Assembly (NCBI GenBank): GCA_000719025.1
Contig: JODP01000013.1
Span: forward strand, 558,001 to 622,000
Reading direction: 5' to 3'
From: Kineosporia aurantiaca JCM 3230
GTDB lineage: Bacteria > Actinomycetota > Actinomycetes > Actinomycetales > Kineosporiaceae
DNA: 64,000 nucleotides
Shown here: positions 54,644 through 63,091 of the stretch, one piece after another
Layout: each line of letters opens with the position of its first letter
Position numbering within the stretch: the stretch's first letter is position 1
Notes under the pieces: generated by a model
Told to the model about the DNA's origin: nothing
Seen by the model: the letters and a program-made list of their open reading frames with translations, nothing else
Databases searched by the model: none
Program-made: the position numbers and the translations under genes

Positions 54644-56233
54644 GTGCTCCTCACCGAGATCGCGGCGGCCTCCGAGGCCGTCGCCGCCGCCTCCGCCCGG
54701 CGCGAGAAGATCGCGCTGCTGGCAGCCTGCCTGCGTCAGGCCGCCGGGGCCGACGCGCCGGTGGTCGCGGCCTGGTTGTCGGGTCGCACGTTCCAGCGGC
54801 GCACCGGGCTGGGCTGGGCCTCGCTGCGGTCGGCTCCCCCACCCGCGGCGCAGCCCAGTCTGACCGTCCGCGAGGTGGACGACGCGCTGGCCCGGGCCTC
54901 GCTGCTGACCGGGCCGGGCTCCAGCGGTGAACGGCAGCAGATCGTCACCACCTTGCTGACCGCCGCCACGGCCCCCGAGCAGCGCCTGCTGAGCGGGCTG
55001 ATCTCGGGCGAGCTGAGGCAGGGGGCGGCCGCCGGGCTGATCGTGGACGCGGTGGCCGCGGCCGCTGGAGTTCCCCTGGCCACCGTACGCCGGGCCCTCG
55101 CGGTGCACGGCGACCTCCCCGATGTGGCCGCGGCCGCGCTGGAGGGTGGCGAGGACGCGCTGAACGCCTTCCAGCTCTCGGTCGGGCGGGCCCTGGCCCC
55201 GATGCTGGCCGCGCCTGCTCCCGAACTGGGCGCTGCGCTGGCGAAGACCGGGCCAGCCGGCGTGGAGTGGAAGCTTGACGGCGTCCGGGTGCAGATCCAC
55301 CGGCAGGGCGAGGAAGTCGCGGTCTTCACCCGCACGCTGGACGACATCACGGCCCGGGTTCCCGAGGTGGTCGAGGCCGTTCGCGGGCTCGACGTCGCCG
55401 ATGCCATCCTGGACGGCGAGGTGATCGCCAGCACCGCTTCCGGGCGGCCCGCCCCGTTCCAGGTCACCTCGGCTCGAGTGGCCCGGCGTGACGTCGACAC
55501 CGCCCGCGCCGCAACCCCTCTCGGCCTGACCTTGTTCGACGCGCTGCACGTCGACGGCGACGACCTGATCGACCTGCCGGGCTCCGGCCGCCGCACTCGG
55601 CTCGAGACCGCCGCCCCTTCCCTGGTCGTCCCGCGCCACGTCGTGGAAGACCCGGAGAATCCGGAGGAAGTGGCTGCGGCCGAGGCCTTCTCGGCCGACA
55701 CCCTGGCCCGCGGCCATGAGGGCGTGGTGGTGAAGTCGCTGGCCTCGGCCTACACGATGGGCCGGCGCGGTGCCGGCTGGGTCAAGGTCAAGCCCCGCAT
55801 CACCCTCGATCTGGTCGTACTCGCGGCCGAATGGGGGCACGGCCGACGCACCGGCAAGCTGTCCAACCTGCACCTCGGCGCGCGCGACCCGGAGGGTGAG
55901 TACGGGCCGGCCGGGGGTTTCGTGATGCTCGGCAAGACGTTCAAGGGCCTGACCGACCAGATGCTCGCCTGGCAGACCGAAAAACTGCAGGAGCTGTCCG
56001 AGCGCGAGTCGAAGTGGGTGGTCCACGTCCGCCCGGAACTGGTCGTCGAGATCGCCTTCGACGGTGTCCAGCGCTCTCCGCGCTACCCGGCCGGCCTGGC
56101 CCTGCGCTTCGCCCGGGTCCTGGCCCACCGGCCGGACAAGCTCGCGGCCGAGGCCGACACGATTTCAACTGTCCGCAGCCACCACGTCGTCGAGGAAGAC
56201 AACGACACGGCCGAGGAAACGGAGCGGGTTTGA
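54644..56233 (+). CDS. ATP-dependent DNA ligase
   Basis: The GTG at 54644 gives 529 residues. The DNA-binding domain is N-terminal (about 1-190), and the nucleotidyltransferase domain begins with the active-site lysine VEWKLDGVRVQIHR. Further motifs are DAILDGEVIAST, GHEGVVVKSL and GWVKVKPR, then an OB domain. It resembles mycobacterial LigB, a second ligase besides NAD-dependent LigA. Its stop overlaps the TTG start of the PAP2 gene. Confidence 0.92.
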   Translation: MLLTEIAAASEAVAAASARREKIALLAACLRQAAGADAPVVAAWLSGRTFQRRTGLGWASLRSAPPPAAQPSLTVREVDDALARASLLTGPGSSGERQQIVTTLLTAATAPEQRLLSGLISGELRQGAAAGLIVDAVAAAAGVPLATVRRALAVHGDLPDVAAAALEGGEDALNAFQLSVGRALAPMLAAPAPELGAALAKTGPAGVEWKLDGVRVQIHRQGEEVAVFTRTLDDITARVPEVVEAVRGLDVADAILDGEVIASTASGRPAPFQVTSARVARRDVDTARAATPLGLTLFDALHVDGDDLIDLPGSGRRTRLETAAPSLVVPRHVVEDPENPEEVAAAEAFSADTLARGHEGVVVKSLASAYTMGRRGAGWVKVKPRITLDLVVLAAEWGHGRRTGKLSNLHLGARDPEGEYGPAGGFVMLGKTFKGLTDQMLAWQTEKLQELSERESKWVVHVRPELVVEIAFDGVQRSPRYPAGLALRFARVLAHRPDKLAAEADTISTVRSHHVVEEDNDTAEETERV

Positions 56234-57204
56234 CCACCGAGCACGAGAGTCCCCAGATCCCGGCGAAGACCGGCGCCCCGGGCAGGAGCGGCGCGGCCGG
56301 CTCTGCGGATGCGACCGGCTCTGCGGATGCAGCTGGCCAGAGGCAGGCAGCCGTCGCCGAGGGGGGCGCCCCGGCTAACGTCCAGGCGAGAAACAAAGCG
56401 CATGCACGCCCCGGCACGCACCACGACAGCCTCGCCGGAGACACGCCTTCCCAGCACGAGGGGCGGCTCATCCTTGCCGAGGTCCTGCTCTTCCTCGGCG
56501 CCGCGCTGCTCGGCGGGTTCGTCCTGATCCTGATCCTCGTCGCGACCGCCCTGCCCGACGTCCCCACGATCGACCACAACATCTCCACCGGCCTGCACGG
56601 CTACGTGCTCGACCGGCCCCGTCTGGACGACGTGCTGACGGTGATCGGCCACATCACCGAGCCGTTCGTCATCCGGGCGGTCTTCCTGATCCCGGCGTTC
56701 CTCCTCTGGCGCCACGGTGCCCGCCGGGCGGTGGCCTGGATGGTGACCACCCTGGTGATCGGCGGCACCCTCAACCCGCTGATCAAGCTGCTGGTCGAGC
56801 GCTCCCGCCCGAACCTGCCGGACCCGATCTACCTGGCCTCGGGATCCAGCTTCCCCTCCGGTCACACCACCAACGCGGTGATGTTCGCCGGGATCACCCT
56901 GGTGCTGCTCGACCCCAGCCTGCGCCACCACGTCCGGCTCCCGCACGAAGGAAGGTACGTGCACACCACGCGAGCGCGGATCGCGCTCTGGGTCGGCGCC
57001 TTCGCCTGGCCGGTCTTCATCGCTCTGGACCGGCTCGGCCTGGGTGTGCACTACTTCACCGACGTGGTCGGCGGCTTCTTCTTCGGCCTGTCGGTGCTGA
57101 TGATCACCCTGGTCGCGTTCAGCCACAGCAGCACCCTGCAGCTCTGGCCCCGGAAACAGCGGACCGGCGGAGGCCCGAAAGAAGGCCAGGAGCGCGTGGC
57201 TTAG
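56230..57204 (+). CDS. PAP2-type phosphatase with long hydrophilic N-terminal tail
   Basis: The frame begins at a TTG (56230) overlapping the ligase stop, and has 324 residues; the start is uncertain. A 75-residue Ala/Gly/His-rich tail is followed by about six membrane helices. The phosphatase motifs are KLLVERSRPNLP (K-x6-RP), SSFPSGHTTNAV (PSGH), and LDRLGLGVHYFTDVVGG (S/D-R-x5-H-x3-D). It probably recycles undecaprenyl pyrophosphate or a phosphatidate. A terminator hairpin follows. Confidence 0.85.
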   Translation: MTTEHESPQIPAKTGAPGRSGAAGSADATGSADAAGQRQAAVAEGGAPANVQARNKAHARPGTHHDSLAGDTPSQHEGRLILAEVLLFLGAALLGGFVLILILVATALPDVPTIDHNISTGLHGYVLDRPRLDDVLTVIGHITEPFVIRAVFLIPAFLLWRHGARRAVAWMVTTLVIGGTLNPLIKLLVERSRPNLPDPIYLASGSSFPSGHTTNAVMFAGITLVLLDPSLRHHVRLPHEGRYVHTTRARIALWVGAFAWPVFIALDRLGLGVHYFTDVVGGFFFGLSVLMITLVAFSHSSTLQLWPRKQRTGGGPKEGQERVA

Positions 57205-57267
57205 GCACGACCGGCCGGGCTCGGCGCGCCGGGGCGTCCGCCTTGACCAGGCCCGGTCCGAACGCGA

Positions 57268-57304
57268 AGGAGCCCGACCACTCGAACCGAGTGATCGGGC
57301 TCCT
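57268..57304. terminator. Bidirectional terminator between PAP2 and DUF397 genes
   Basis: AGGAGCCCGACCACTCG (57268-57284) pairs with CGAGTGATCGGGCTCCT (57288-57304), 16 of 17 bases, loop AAC. The genes on either side converge. It is followed by CAAAAC on the plus strand. Confidence 0.85.
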
Positions 57305-57341
57305 CAAAACCAGCGCGGCCGGGTATGCCGTCCGAGGAAGC

Positions 57342-57542
57342 TCAGACCAGGTGGTCGAACTCGCCCTTCTTCGCACCGTCCAGCCAGGCGTCCCATTCGG
57401 CGGGCGTGAACGACAGGACGTCGCCGGTCTCGCCCTCCTTGGAGTAGCGGACCTCGATCATGCCGTCGTTACGCCGCATCTCCACGTACTCGTCGCTGCC
57501 CTCGGCCCCGCTCGCCTTGATCCACGTGCTGTCGATGCTCAT
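57342..57542 (-). CDS. DUF397 protein (small, orphan)
   Basis: The 66-residue protein, MSIDSTWIKASGAEGSDEYV and ending LSFTPAEWDAWLDGAKKGEF, is DUF397 (also known through the Streptomyces regulatory protein AbaA-family partner). Members usually sit beside a helix-turn-helix gene and influence development or antibiotic production, and here there is no such partner within 10 kb. The ATG at 57542 has a CGGGGAG-like ribosome site. Confidence 0.85.
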   Translation of the reverse strand: MSIDSTWIKASGAEGSDEYVEMRRNDGMIEVRYSKEGETGDVLSFTPAEWDAWLDGAKKGEFDHLV

Positions 57543-57688
57543 CGCGAACTCCCCGCATTCCGGAAATCACCGAACCGGACCAGCGTACCGAGCGGCCGAC
57601 GCTGGGTCACATGCATTGACCCGACAGTCAACAGCGCTGGTCCGGGCGTCCCCAAAGACAATCCCCACCCCATCCGGGGCTTGAGGGC

Positions 57689-58618
57689 TCAGGCGTCGCC
57701 GCGGCCCTTGCGGTCGTTCTCCTCGGCCAGGAAGCGCTCGAGTTCGGCGCCCAGTTCGTCGGCGGTAGGCAGTTCGCCCGGACCGTCGGCCAGCGGCAGG
57801 GCATTCGCCTCGCCCGCCACATAGGCGTCGTACTGCTGCTCGAGCGCGCTGACCACGGCGGCGACCTCGGGCTGACCGGCCACCTGCTCCTCGATGGCGG
57901 CGCGGGTCTCGATGCCGGCCTCGATCAGCGTGCCGGTGGGCAGGGTCAGGTCGCCGGCATCGGCCAGCGCGTCGACCAGGGCGACCGCCGCGTCGGGGAA
58001 CTCGGCCTGGGTCAGGTAGTGCGGCACGTGCACCGCGAAGCCGGCCGCGTCCTTTCCGGCCTGACCGAGCCGCAGCTCCAGCAGACCGGCCACGTTGCCC
58101 GGCACCTGCACGTTGCCCGACCAGGTGTTCTTGATGTCGATCAGGTTCTTCCGGGTGGCGTGCGCCGTCATCCCCGCCGGGCGGGTGTGCGGCACGGCCA
58201 TCGGGATCGCGTGGATGCCGAGGGTGAGCCGCACGTCGTAGTGGTCGACGAGATCGGTCACCGCGGCCACGAACCGTTCCCACTGGATGTCCGGCTCGGG
58301 GCCGGTCAGCATCAGGAACCCGTGACCCTGGACATCTTTGACCTCTTCGAGCACGAGCTGCGGAGCCTCGTAGCTCTCCCAGTGGTTCTCCATGAACGTC
58401 ATGGGGGGACGGCGGGCCCGGTAGTCGTACAGCTGGTCCACGTCGAACGTGGCCAGGACCCGGTGCTCGAGCGAGCTGAGCAGGTGTTCGCCCGCCAGCC
58501 GCCCGGCGTTGCCGGCATCGATGAAACCACCGAGGGCATGCACCAGGACGGGCCGGTCGAGAGCACCGGCCTCCGGCTGCTCCTCGGCGAGCGTGTAGAG
58601 ATCCCGCGGATCCAGCAC
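57689..58618 (-). CDS. PAC2 family protein
   Basis: The GTG at 58618 follows GGAGGAGGAC, giving 309 residues. LVHALGGFIDAGNAGRLAGE, the ATFDVDQLYDYRARRPPMTF segment and GIHAIPMAVPHTRPAGMTAH are typical of PAC2 (DUF75). The family is named after a proteasome assembly chaperone, and actinobacteria with a 20S proteasome often carry two or three copies, but a chaperone function in bacteria is unproven. A longer frame to 58726 is possible. Confidence 0.87.
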   Translation of the reverse strand: MLDPRDLYTLAEEQPEAGALDRPVLVHALGGFIDAGNAGRLAGEHLLSSLEHRVLATFDVDQLYDYRARRPPMTFMENHWESYEAPQLVLEEVKDVQGHGFLMLTGPEPDIQWERFVAAVTDLVDHYDVRLTLGIHAIPMAVPHTRPAGMTAHATRKNLIDIKNTWSGNVQVPGNVAGLLELRLGQAGKDAAGFAVHVPHYLTQAEFPDAAVALVDALADAGDLTLPTGTLIEAGIETRAAIEEQVAGQPEVAAVVSALEQQYDAYVAGEANALPLADGPGELPTADELGAELERFLAEENDRKGRGDA

Positions 58619-58806
58619 GTGCGTCCTCCTCCATGGCCGGGCGCGGCTACCACCGTCGCGCTGTGTGCTCGTTACGGGCCGTTCGCGACATCGCCGACAC
58701 AGGCATCGACGTTCCGAAACGGGCACCCGGCAGGTATAACGCTACCGGTCCGTCGCTGAATCCCCGACCGGGCTTCCACCTTCAGCGAACAGCCTGCCCC
58801 AGGACC

Positions 58807-58851
58807 GGAAGGGCCGCCCACCGGTGGGGAACACCGGTGCACGGCCCTTCC
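58807..58851 (-). terminator. Terminator of the PadR-like regulator
   Basis: GGAAGGGCCG (58807-58816) with CGGCCCTTCC (58842-58851), and inside it CACCGGTG (58819-58826) with CACCGGTG (58832-58839), form an interrupted 18-base stem. It begins 41 bases beyond the regulator stop. Confidence 0.75.
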
Positions 58852-58891
58852 TGCGGATCACCCGGACGCTCGGCCCGGGCGACCGCCCTGG

Positions 58892-60010
58892 TCACTCCGG
58901 GTCGCCGGGCTCGGTCTGGACGTCGCCGCCCGACCCGTCGGCTCCGTCGGACCCAGCGGTCGGGACGCCGGACTCGTCCTCGGCGAGGATCCGGTAGATC
59001 CGCCGCCGGGCCTCGTCCAGAGCCTCCCGGGCCCGTTCGACCTGCTCGTCGGAACCCAGCTGGGCAACCTGCTGGGTGGCCTGACCAAGCGCGCCCATGC
59101 CCTGGAACAGGGTCATCACCCGATGACGCTGGCCGGGACCGGCCATTGCCCAGGGCTCCGCGTACTCGCCCGGGTTCTCCCCCACCGTCGCCGCACCGGC
59201 GTCGGTGATCGAGAAGACCTTGCGGCCGCCCTCCGTGTCCTCCGCCGTGATCAGCCCCTCGTCCTGCAACTGCTGCAGAACCGGGTAGACCGATCCGGGG
59301 CTGGGACGCCACAGGCCGCCGCTGCGCTTGGCCAGCTCGGTCATGATCGCGTACCCGTGGTAACCATGCCGAGGCTCTTCGGCCAGCAGCGCCAGGATCG
59401 CAGCGCGGACGTTGCCGCGAGGACGACGCCCGCCCCTACCCCGGCCCGAACCACGTCCGGGACCGTCACCGCCGGGACCGAAACCACCACGGCCGAACCC
59501 ACCGGGACCGAACCCACCCGGGCCGAACCCGCCGGGACCAAATCCCCCCGGGCCGAAACCGGGCCCACCCGGACCGAACCGGCCGGGACCGCGTCGCCCC
59601 CCGCCGAACCGGCCATGGCCAGGGAACTCGTCCTGACCCTCATCCTCCGGGAAGTCGTTCGGGTCGATATTCCGGCCCCGAGCCGCCCGCGGGCCGAACC
59701 CATGTCCGTACCCCGGACCAAAACCAGGGCCAAAACCGGGCCCAAAGCCGGGACCGAAACCGCGCCCGCCCCGTCGACCACCTCGGCCGCCACGCGGGCC
59801 ACGGGGACCACGCTCGTCCTCCGCACTGCCGTCCGGGGAACCCCAGACCGGGCTGCCCGGGTTCTCATCCTCGAGACGCGCGTCCCGAAGCCGTCCACTC
59901 ATCTCTTCTGCCTGCATCATCTGCCGCTCCTTCCACGCTCTGGCCCGCGCGAACGCCGGCCCTCCGGCCCGCAACCGGGCCCTCATCGCTTCCTTGGTCT
60001 GCCTGTCCAT
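58892..60010 (-). CDS. PadR-family regulator with long Gly/Pro/Phe-repeat head
   Basis: The 372-residue protein has a PadR winged helix near its middle (about residues 200-275; GNVRAAILALLAEEPRHGYH, GSVYPVLQQLQDEGLITAED), followed by a C-terminal helix used for dimerisation (QVERAREALDEARRRIYRIL). The first 200 residues are low complexity: repeated FGPG units (GFGPGFGPGFGP, then GGFGPGGFGPGGFGP) and Arg/Gly-rich blocks. AAGGGGG precedes ATG 60010. PadR proteins usually repress their own gene and a neighbouring transporter; here no transporter neighbour exists. The FGPG head is reminiscent of RNA-binding or phase-separating low-complexity regions. Confidence 0.85.
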   Translation of the reverse strand: MDRQTKEAMRARLRAGGPAFARARAWKERQMMQAEEMSGRLRDARLEDENPGSPVWGSPDGSAEDERGPRGPRGGRGGRRGGRGFGPGFGPGFGPGFGPGYGHGFGPRAARGRNIDPNDFPEDEGQDEFPGHGRFGGGRRGPGRFGPGGPGFGPGGFGPGGFGPGGFGPGGFGRGGFGPGGDGPGRGSGRGRGGRRPRGNVRAAILALLAEEPRHGYHGYAIMTELAKRSGGLWRPSPGSVYPVLQQLQDEGLITAEDTEGGRKVFSITDAGAATVGENPGEYAEPWAMAGPGQRHRVMTLFQGMGALGQATQQVAQLGSDEQVERAREALDEARRRIYRILAEDESGVPTAGSDGADGSGGDVQTEPGDPE

Positions 60011-60026
60011 GGCCTTGCCCCCTTCT

Positions 60027-60061
60027 ATCGATGTGTTGACGATATATCGGTAACGTATCGC
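60027..60061. promoter_or_regulatory. Cluster of ATCG/CGAT palindromes before the PadR gene (possible autorepressor site)
   Basis: Within 35 bases are TATCGAT (60027-60033), the perfect palindrome CGATATATCG (60041-60050) and CGTATCG (60055-60061). These are far more AT-rich than the surroundings and lie 17-51 bases upstream of the regulator start, a fitting position for autorepression. Known PadR sites contain similar ATAT-centred dyads. Confidence 0.55.
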
Positions 60062-60474
60062 TGTCGAGATTGTTCCCGGGACTCGTGGGGAGCTTGCCGA
60101 GAGGGGGCACGGACGTGTGGCTCGGATTGATGTGGTGGAGATTGCTGGCCGGCAGCTCGGGTGGAGGTCGGGTCAGGTGGGACGAGAGTGGTCGAGTAGG
60201 CGGAGCCAGTGAGAGAGAAGGGGGTGCGGCGAGTGGCGCTAGGGGTGGATCGGAAGGGAGCGGGCGAGCCGGGGTGGAAGCAAACCCCGGGGAGCGCTCG
60301 GCCGGAGGGACATTGAGTGGGGACGCTCGAGAACAGGAGCGCACCGTCGATGAAGGGACGCCCGCGGAGACGCACGTCGGAGAGAGAGGCGCCCCGGGGT
60401 GAGACGCAGCAAGCCCGCGGATGACGCAGCGAGGGGCGACGACGTCGCGAACGGATGGACGCTCAAGGGGTTGC
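60062..60474. other. Low-complexity intergenic tract upstream of the tandem repeats
   Basis: The plus strand is purine-rich with many GGACGC/GACGCA words and several GGAG-type words; the open frame 60070-60402 has random composition (Gly/Arg/Glu-rich, no domain) and no ribosome site. It appears to be a decayed extension of the adjacent repeat array; no gene is supported. Confidence 0.4.
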
Positions 60475-60690
60475 GTTAGAACGGGACAAGCCCAGCCGCG
60501 AACGGAAGACGCCCAACGAGGTCACGTTAAGAACGGGGACAGACCCAGTCGCGAACCGAAGGACGCCCAACAGGTCACGTTGAGAGCGGAGACAAACCCA
60601 GCCGCGAAACCCGAAGGACGCCCAACAGCTCGCGTTGAGAGTGGGACAAGCCCAGTCGCGGACGAGGGTGAGGCGCAGAGGGCGCGGGTC
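60475..60690 (+). repeat. Four imperfect tandem repeats of about 51-55 bp
   Basis: Units begin at 60475, 60526, 60579 and 60634, each starting GTTAGAACGGGACAAGCCCA-like and containing GACGCCCAACGAGGTCAC or close variants. Unit lengths are 51, 53 and 55, so the frame is not kept, which argues against a coding repeat. A fifth, more degraded unit may precede it at about 60441. There are no unique spacers, so this is not a CRISPR array. Confidence 0.75.
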
Positions 60691-60769
60691 GAGGACGGGG
60701 AGAGCAGCCCCGGCGCGCGAAGACCCGCAGGGGGTTGTGCGTCCAAGGTGGTGGGCAGGGAAAGAAGAT

Positions 60770-61293
60770 GACCATCTCGTGGTCGCGGTCAAGTTCCGTT
60801 AGTTCCCCCGCGCGGACCGCCGCCGTCAGAGTAGTGACCGCTACGCAGGTGTAATCCGTTGTCTGGCAGTAGTAACGGGCCTCCCGCACGTCCGGCTCCA
60901 CCAGCCAGCGGACATACCCGTCAGCCGGTTCACCACTCCCCGGCCCGGACGGCAGAGGCCGCAGCATCGGTGAGAAGCCGGCCGGAGGGCGTCCAGCCCT
61001 CCCATGTGACCTTGACCGCCCCGGAGGCACGAGCGTCCTCAATCACCGCGGCGACCACCGACGTCCGGTCTCCGACCGCGTCCACAATTTCAGGTATGCA
61101 GTTTTCACTCGCCGTTCGCGTTGATGGTGACCACCAGGCGCGGGTTCTGACGGGTGCGGTCCGGCTCCCGCCAGCGGGCCAGAACCTCCGCCCGGGTCAG
61201 GCGTTCCAGGCCTGAGGGAATCCGGTCCCGGTCGAAGGCGAGGCCCTCGAAGGCAAGGACATCAGCGGTGAGGACATCAGGGGTGGGCGTCAC
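60770..61293 (-). pseudogene. Broken GNAT/peptidase C39 family gene
   Basis: Three fragments read in different frames on the minus strand. The first, from GTG 61293 (overlapping the PhoD stop), carries RIPSGLERLTRAEVLARWRE and ends at a stop at 61105. The second has DAVGDRTSVVAAVIEDARAS and AVKVTWEGWTPSGRLLTDAA and stops at 60930. The third has DGYVRWLVEPDVREARYYCQ followed by TTDYTC and ends near 60770, where homology is replaced by the low-complexity repeat region. Together they look like a GNAT-peptidase C39 fusion, with the C39 catalytic Cys in DYTC still visible but the rest (including His/Asp) missing. Two or more frameshifts plus truncation make it non-functional. Confidence 0.6.
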
Positions 61294-63044
61294 GAAAGGT
61301 CCCGCGCGATCTTGGTCTTCAGCGTGTCCGGGCTCGGGGACTCCAGCACCACCCGGGCGGCCCGGCCCTCCAGCACCAGGGTGGAGATAGCGTTCCCGAA
61401 GACCGGGCCACCGATCGTCCACCATTTCATCAGGGTCTCGGGGATGGTGCGGGGACGGGTGAACAAGAGGCGGGCGACCCGGGTGACCGGGCGGGTCCAG
61501 GAGATGCTGAAGGCCAGGCGCATCGGGCCGGGAATCGTGTTGTGCACCGGAGAACAGGTCAGCTGGTAAACCTTTGAGACCTCGCGCGGCACGTCCCGCA
61601 TCAGCGGCGTCACGTCGGCCTTGCAGAAGTAGCTGTGGTGCACGTCGCCGGAAAGAACGCTGATCGTGGCGGGGGCCCGCGAACTACGATGCCCGGCCGC
61701 GACGTCCGCGATCAGCCGGGCCAGACGGTCGAACGAGCCCCGGAAGGCGGGCCAGTGCTCCAGATCGGCGGCCTGGCGCAGTTTCTCACCGAGCGCCGCC
61801 CGGCGTCCGGTGCTCTCGGCCCAATGTTCGCTCCAGGCCTCGATCTGGTGCAGCGCCGGGGCCATCAGCCAGGGCAGGGACGTCCCGATCAGCAGGTGGT
61901 CGTAGTCCCCCTCGGTCCGTTCCTCCACCCAGGCGAACTCGGCGTCGGACAGCATCGACCGGTGGTCGGAGTCGAGCATCCGGCCGCAGCGGGAGTCGAT
62001 CACCACCAGCCGGGTCCGGCCCAGGTCCCGCCAGAACGACCAGCGGTAGCCCTTGCCTCCGTCGGCCTCGGCGTCGGCGAGCACGGCGAACTCCCGAAGC
62101 ATCGGCTCCGCGTCCTCGCCGGTCTCCGCCAAAGCCAGCACCCGCTGGTAGATCTCGTCGGCCGCGAGCTCGGCCGGCGAGAGGTTGCCGATGTGCTGGT
62201 ACACCCAGTACGAGACCAGGCCGCCGATGATCCGCTCGGCCCACCAGGACGTCCCCTGGATCTGGGTCCGCCAGGCCCGCGAGGTGTTCCAGTCGTCGTG
62301 CACGTCGTGGTCGTCGAAGATCATCGCGGTCGGCACCGCCGCCATCAGCCAGCGGATCTGCGGGGCGCTCCAGGACTCGAGGTAGAGCCAGGTGTACTCC
62401 TCAAAATTGGCGACCTGGCCGTACGGAGGCAGCCCGAGATCCCGCTGGGTGGCGATCCGCTGCTGGGTGAGTTCGGTGGTCTCGTCGGCGTAGACCTGGT
62501 CGCCGAGCATCAGCAGCAGATCGGGCCGGCCGTCGTCCGGTTGCCCGGCGATCCGGGCCGCATAGGCCTCCAGGGCGTCCACCCCGTACTTCTTGCGCCC
62601 CTCCGCGGAGTGCTGGGTCGGCACCCGGCAGGACCCGAACGCGATCCGCTGCGGTCGCTCCGGATCGAGGGTGTGGATCCGGGGCGGGGCCCACCCCGTT
62701 CCCTCGCCCGCAAGCGTCCTCTGTTGTGAAAAAACTGTGGATCCGTGGGAACTGGGGTAATCCGAATGCGACACGCCGGGTGAACCGACCTTTTCGGAAT
62801 CCGGTCCCGCAGGCCACACGCGTTCACCGTTGAGACACACGTCATAGTCCAGCTCCGCCCCGGCGGGCAGACCGGGAACCTGGACGAGGGCGTAGTGATG
62901 CCCGCTGACCTCGAAGGTCTTCTGTCGGGCGCCGAGCACGGAGACCTCGCAGCGGGCGTCGACCTCGACCCAGACGGTGGCGTGGTGCGGGCCGACGTGC
63001 CGGAGAACGGGGCCCAGGACCAGGGAGGGGATCAAGGAGGGCAC
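61290..63044 (-). CDS. PhoD-like metallophosphatase
   Basis: The 584-residue protein has an N-terminal beta-sandwich (residues 1-130) and a calcineurin-like metallophosphatase core with LMLGDQVYADETTE, TAMIFDDHDVHDDW, and SVLSGDVHHSYF. These are the motifs of the PhoD-like group. There is no signal peptide or Tat motif at the start (MPSLIPSLVLGPVLR), so it may be cytosolic. Family members hydrolyse phosphodiesters or alkaline substrates. It shares four bases with the downstream broken gene start. Confidence 0.88.
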   Translation of the reverse strand: MPSLIPSLVLGPVLRHVGPHHATVWVEVDARCEVSVLGARQKTFEVSGHHYALVQVPGLPAGAELDYDVCLNGERVWPAGPDSEKVGSPGVSHSDYPSSHGSTVFSQQRTLAGEGTGWAPPRIHTLDPERPQRIAFGSCRVPTQHSAEGRKKYGVDALEAYAARIAGQPDDGRPDLLLMLGDQVYADETTELTQQRIATQRDLGLPPYGQVANFEEYTWLYLESWSAPQIRWLMAAVPTAMIFDDHDVHDDWNTSRAWRTQIQGTSWWAERIIGGLVSYWVYQHIGNLSPAELAADEIYQRVLALAETGEDAEPMLREFAVLADAEADGGKGYRWSFWRDLGRTRLVVIDSRCGRMLDSDHRSMLSDAEFAWVEERTEGDYDHLLIGTSLPWLMAPALHQIEAWSEHWAESTGRRAALGEKLRQAADLEHWPAFRGSFDRLARLIADVAAGHRSSRAPATISVLSGDVHHSYFCKADVTPLMRDVPREVSKVYQLTCSPVHNTIPGPMRLAFSISWTRPVTRVARLLFTRPRTIPETLMKWWTIGGPVFGNAISTLVLEGRAARVVLESPSPDTLKTKIARDLS

Positions 63045-63091
63045 ATCCCCTTCGTACCGCAGCCCCGGACCTGCCGCTACCGTCGAGCACC

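Noticed and set aside
56014..56229. PAP2 phosphatase start upstream inside the ligase gene
   Set aside because: It would overlap over 200 bases of the ligase C-terminal domain in another frame; the TTG at 56230 with the TTGA overlap is more credible.
60070..60402. Open frame in the low-complexity tract as a small protein gene
   Set aside because: There is no ribosome site, the composition is random Gly/Arg/Glu-rich, and it lacks any recognisable domain; open frames on both strands are expected in this high-GC DNA.
60475..60690. Repeat units taken as a CRISPR array
   Set aside because: Units are directly adjacent with no unique spacers, lengths vary from 51 to 55, and no cas gene is present.
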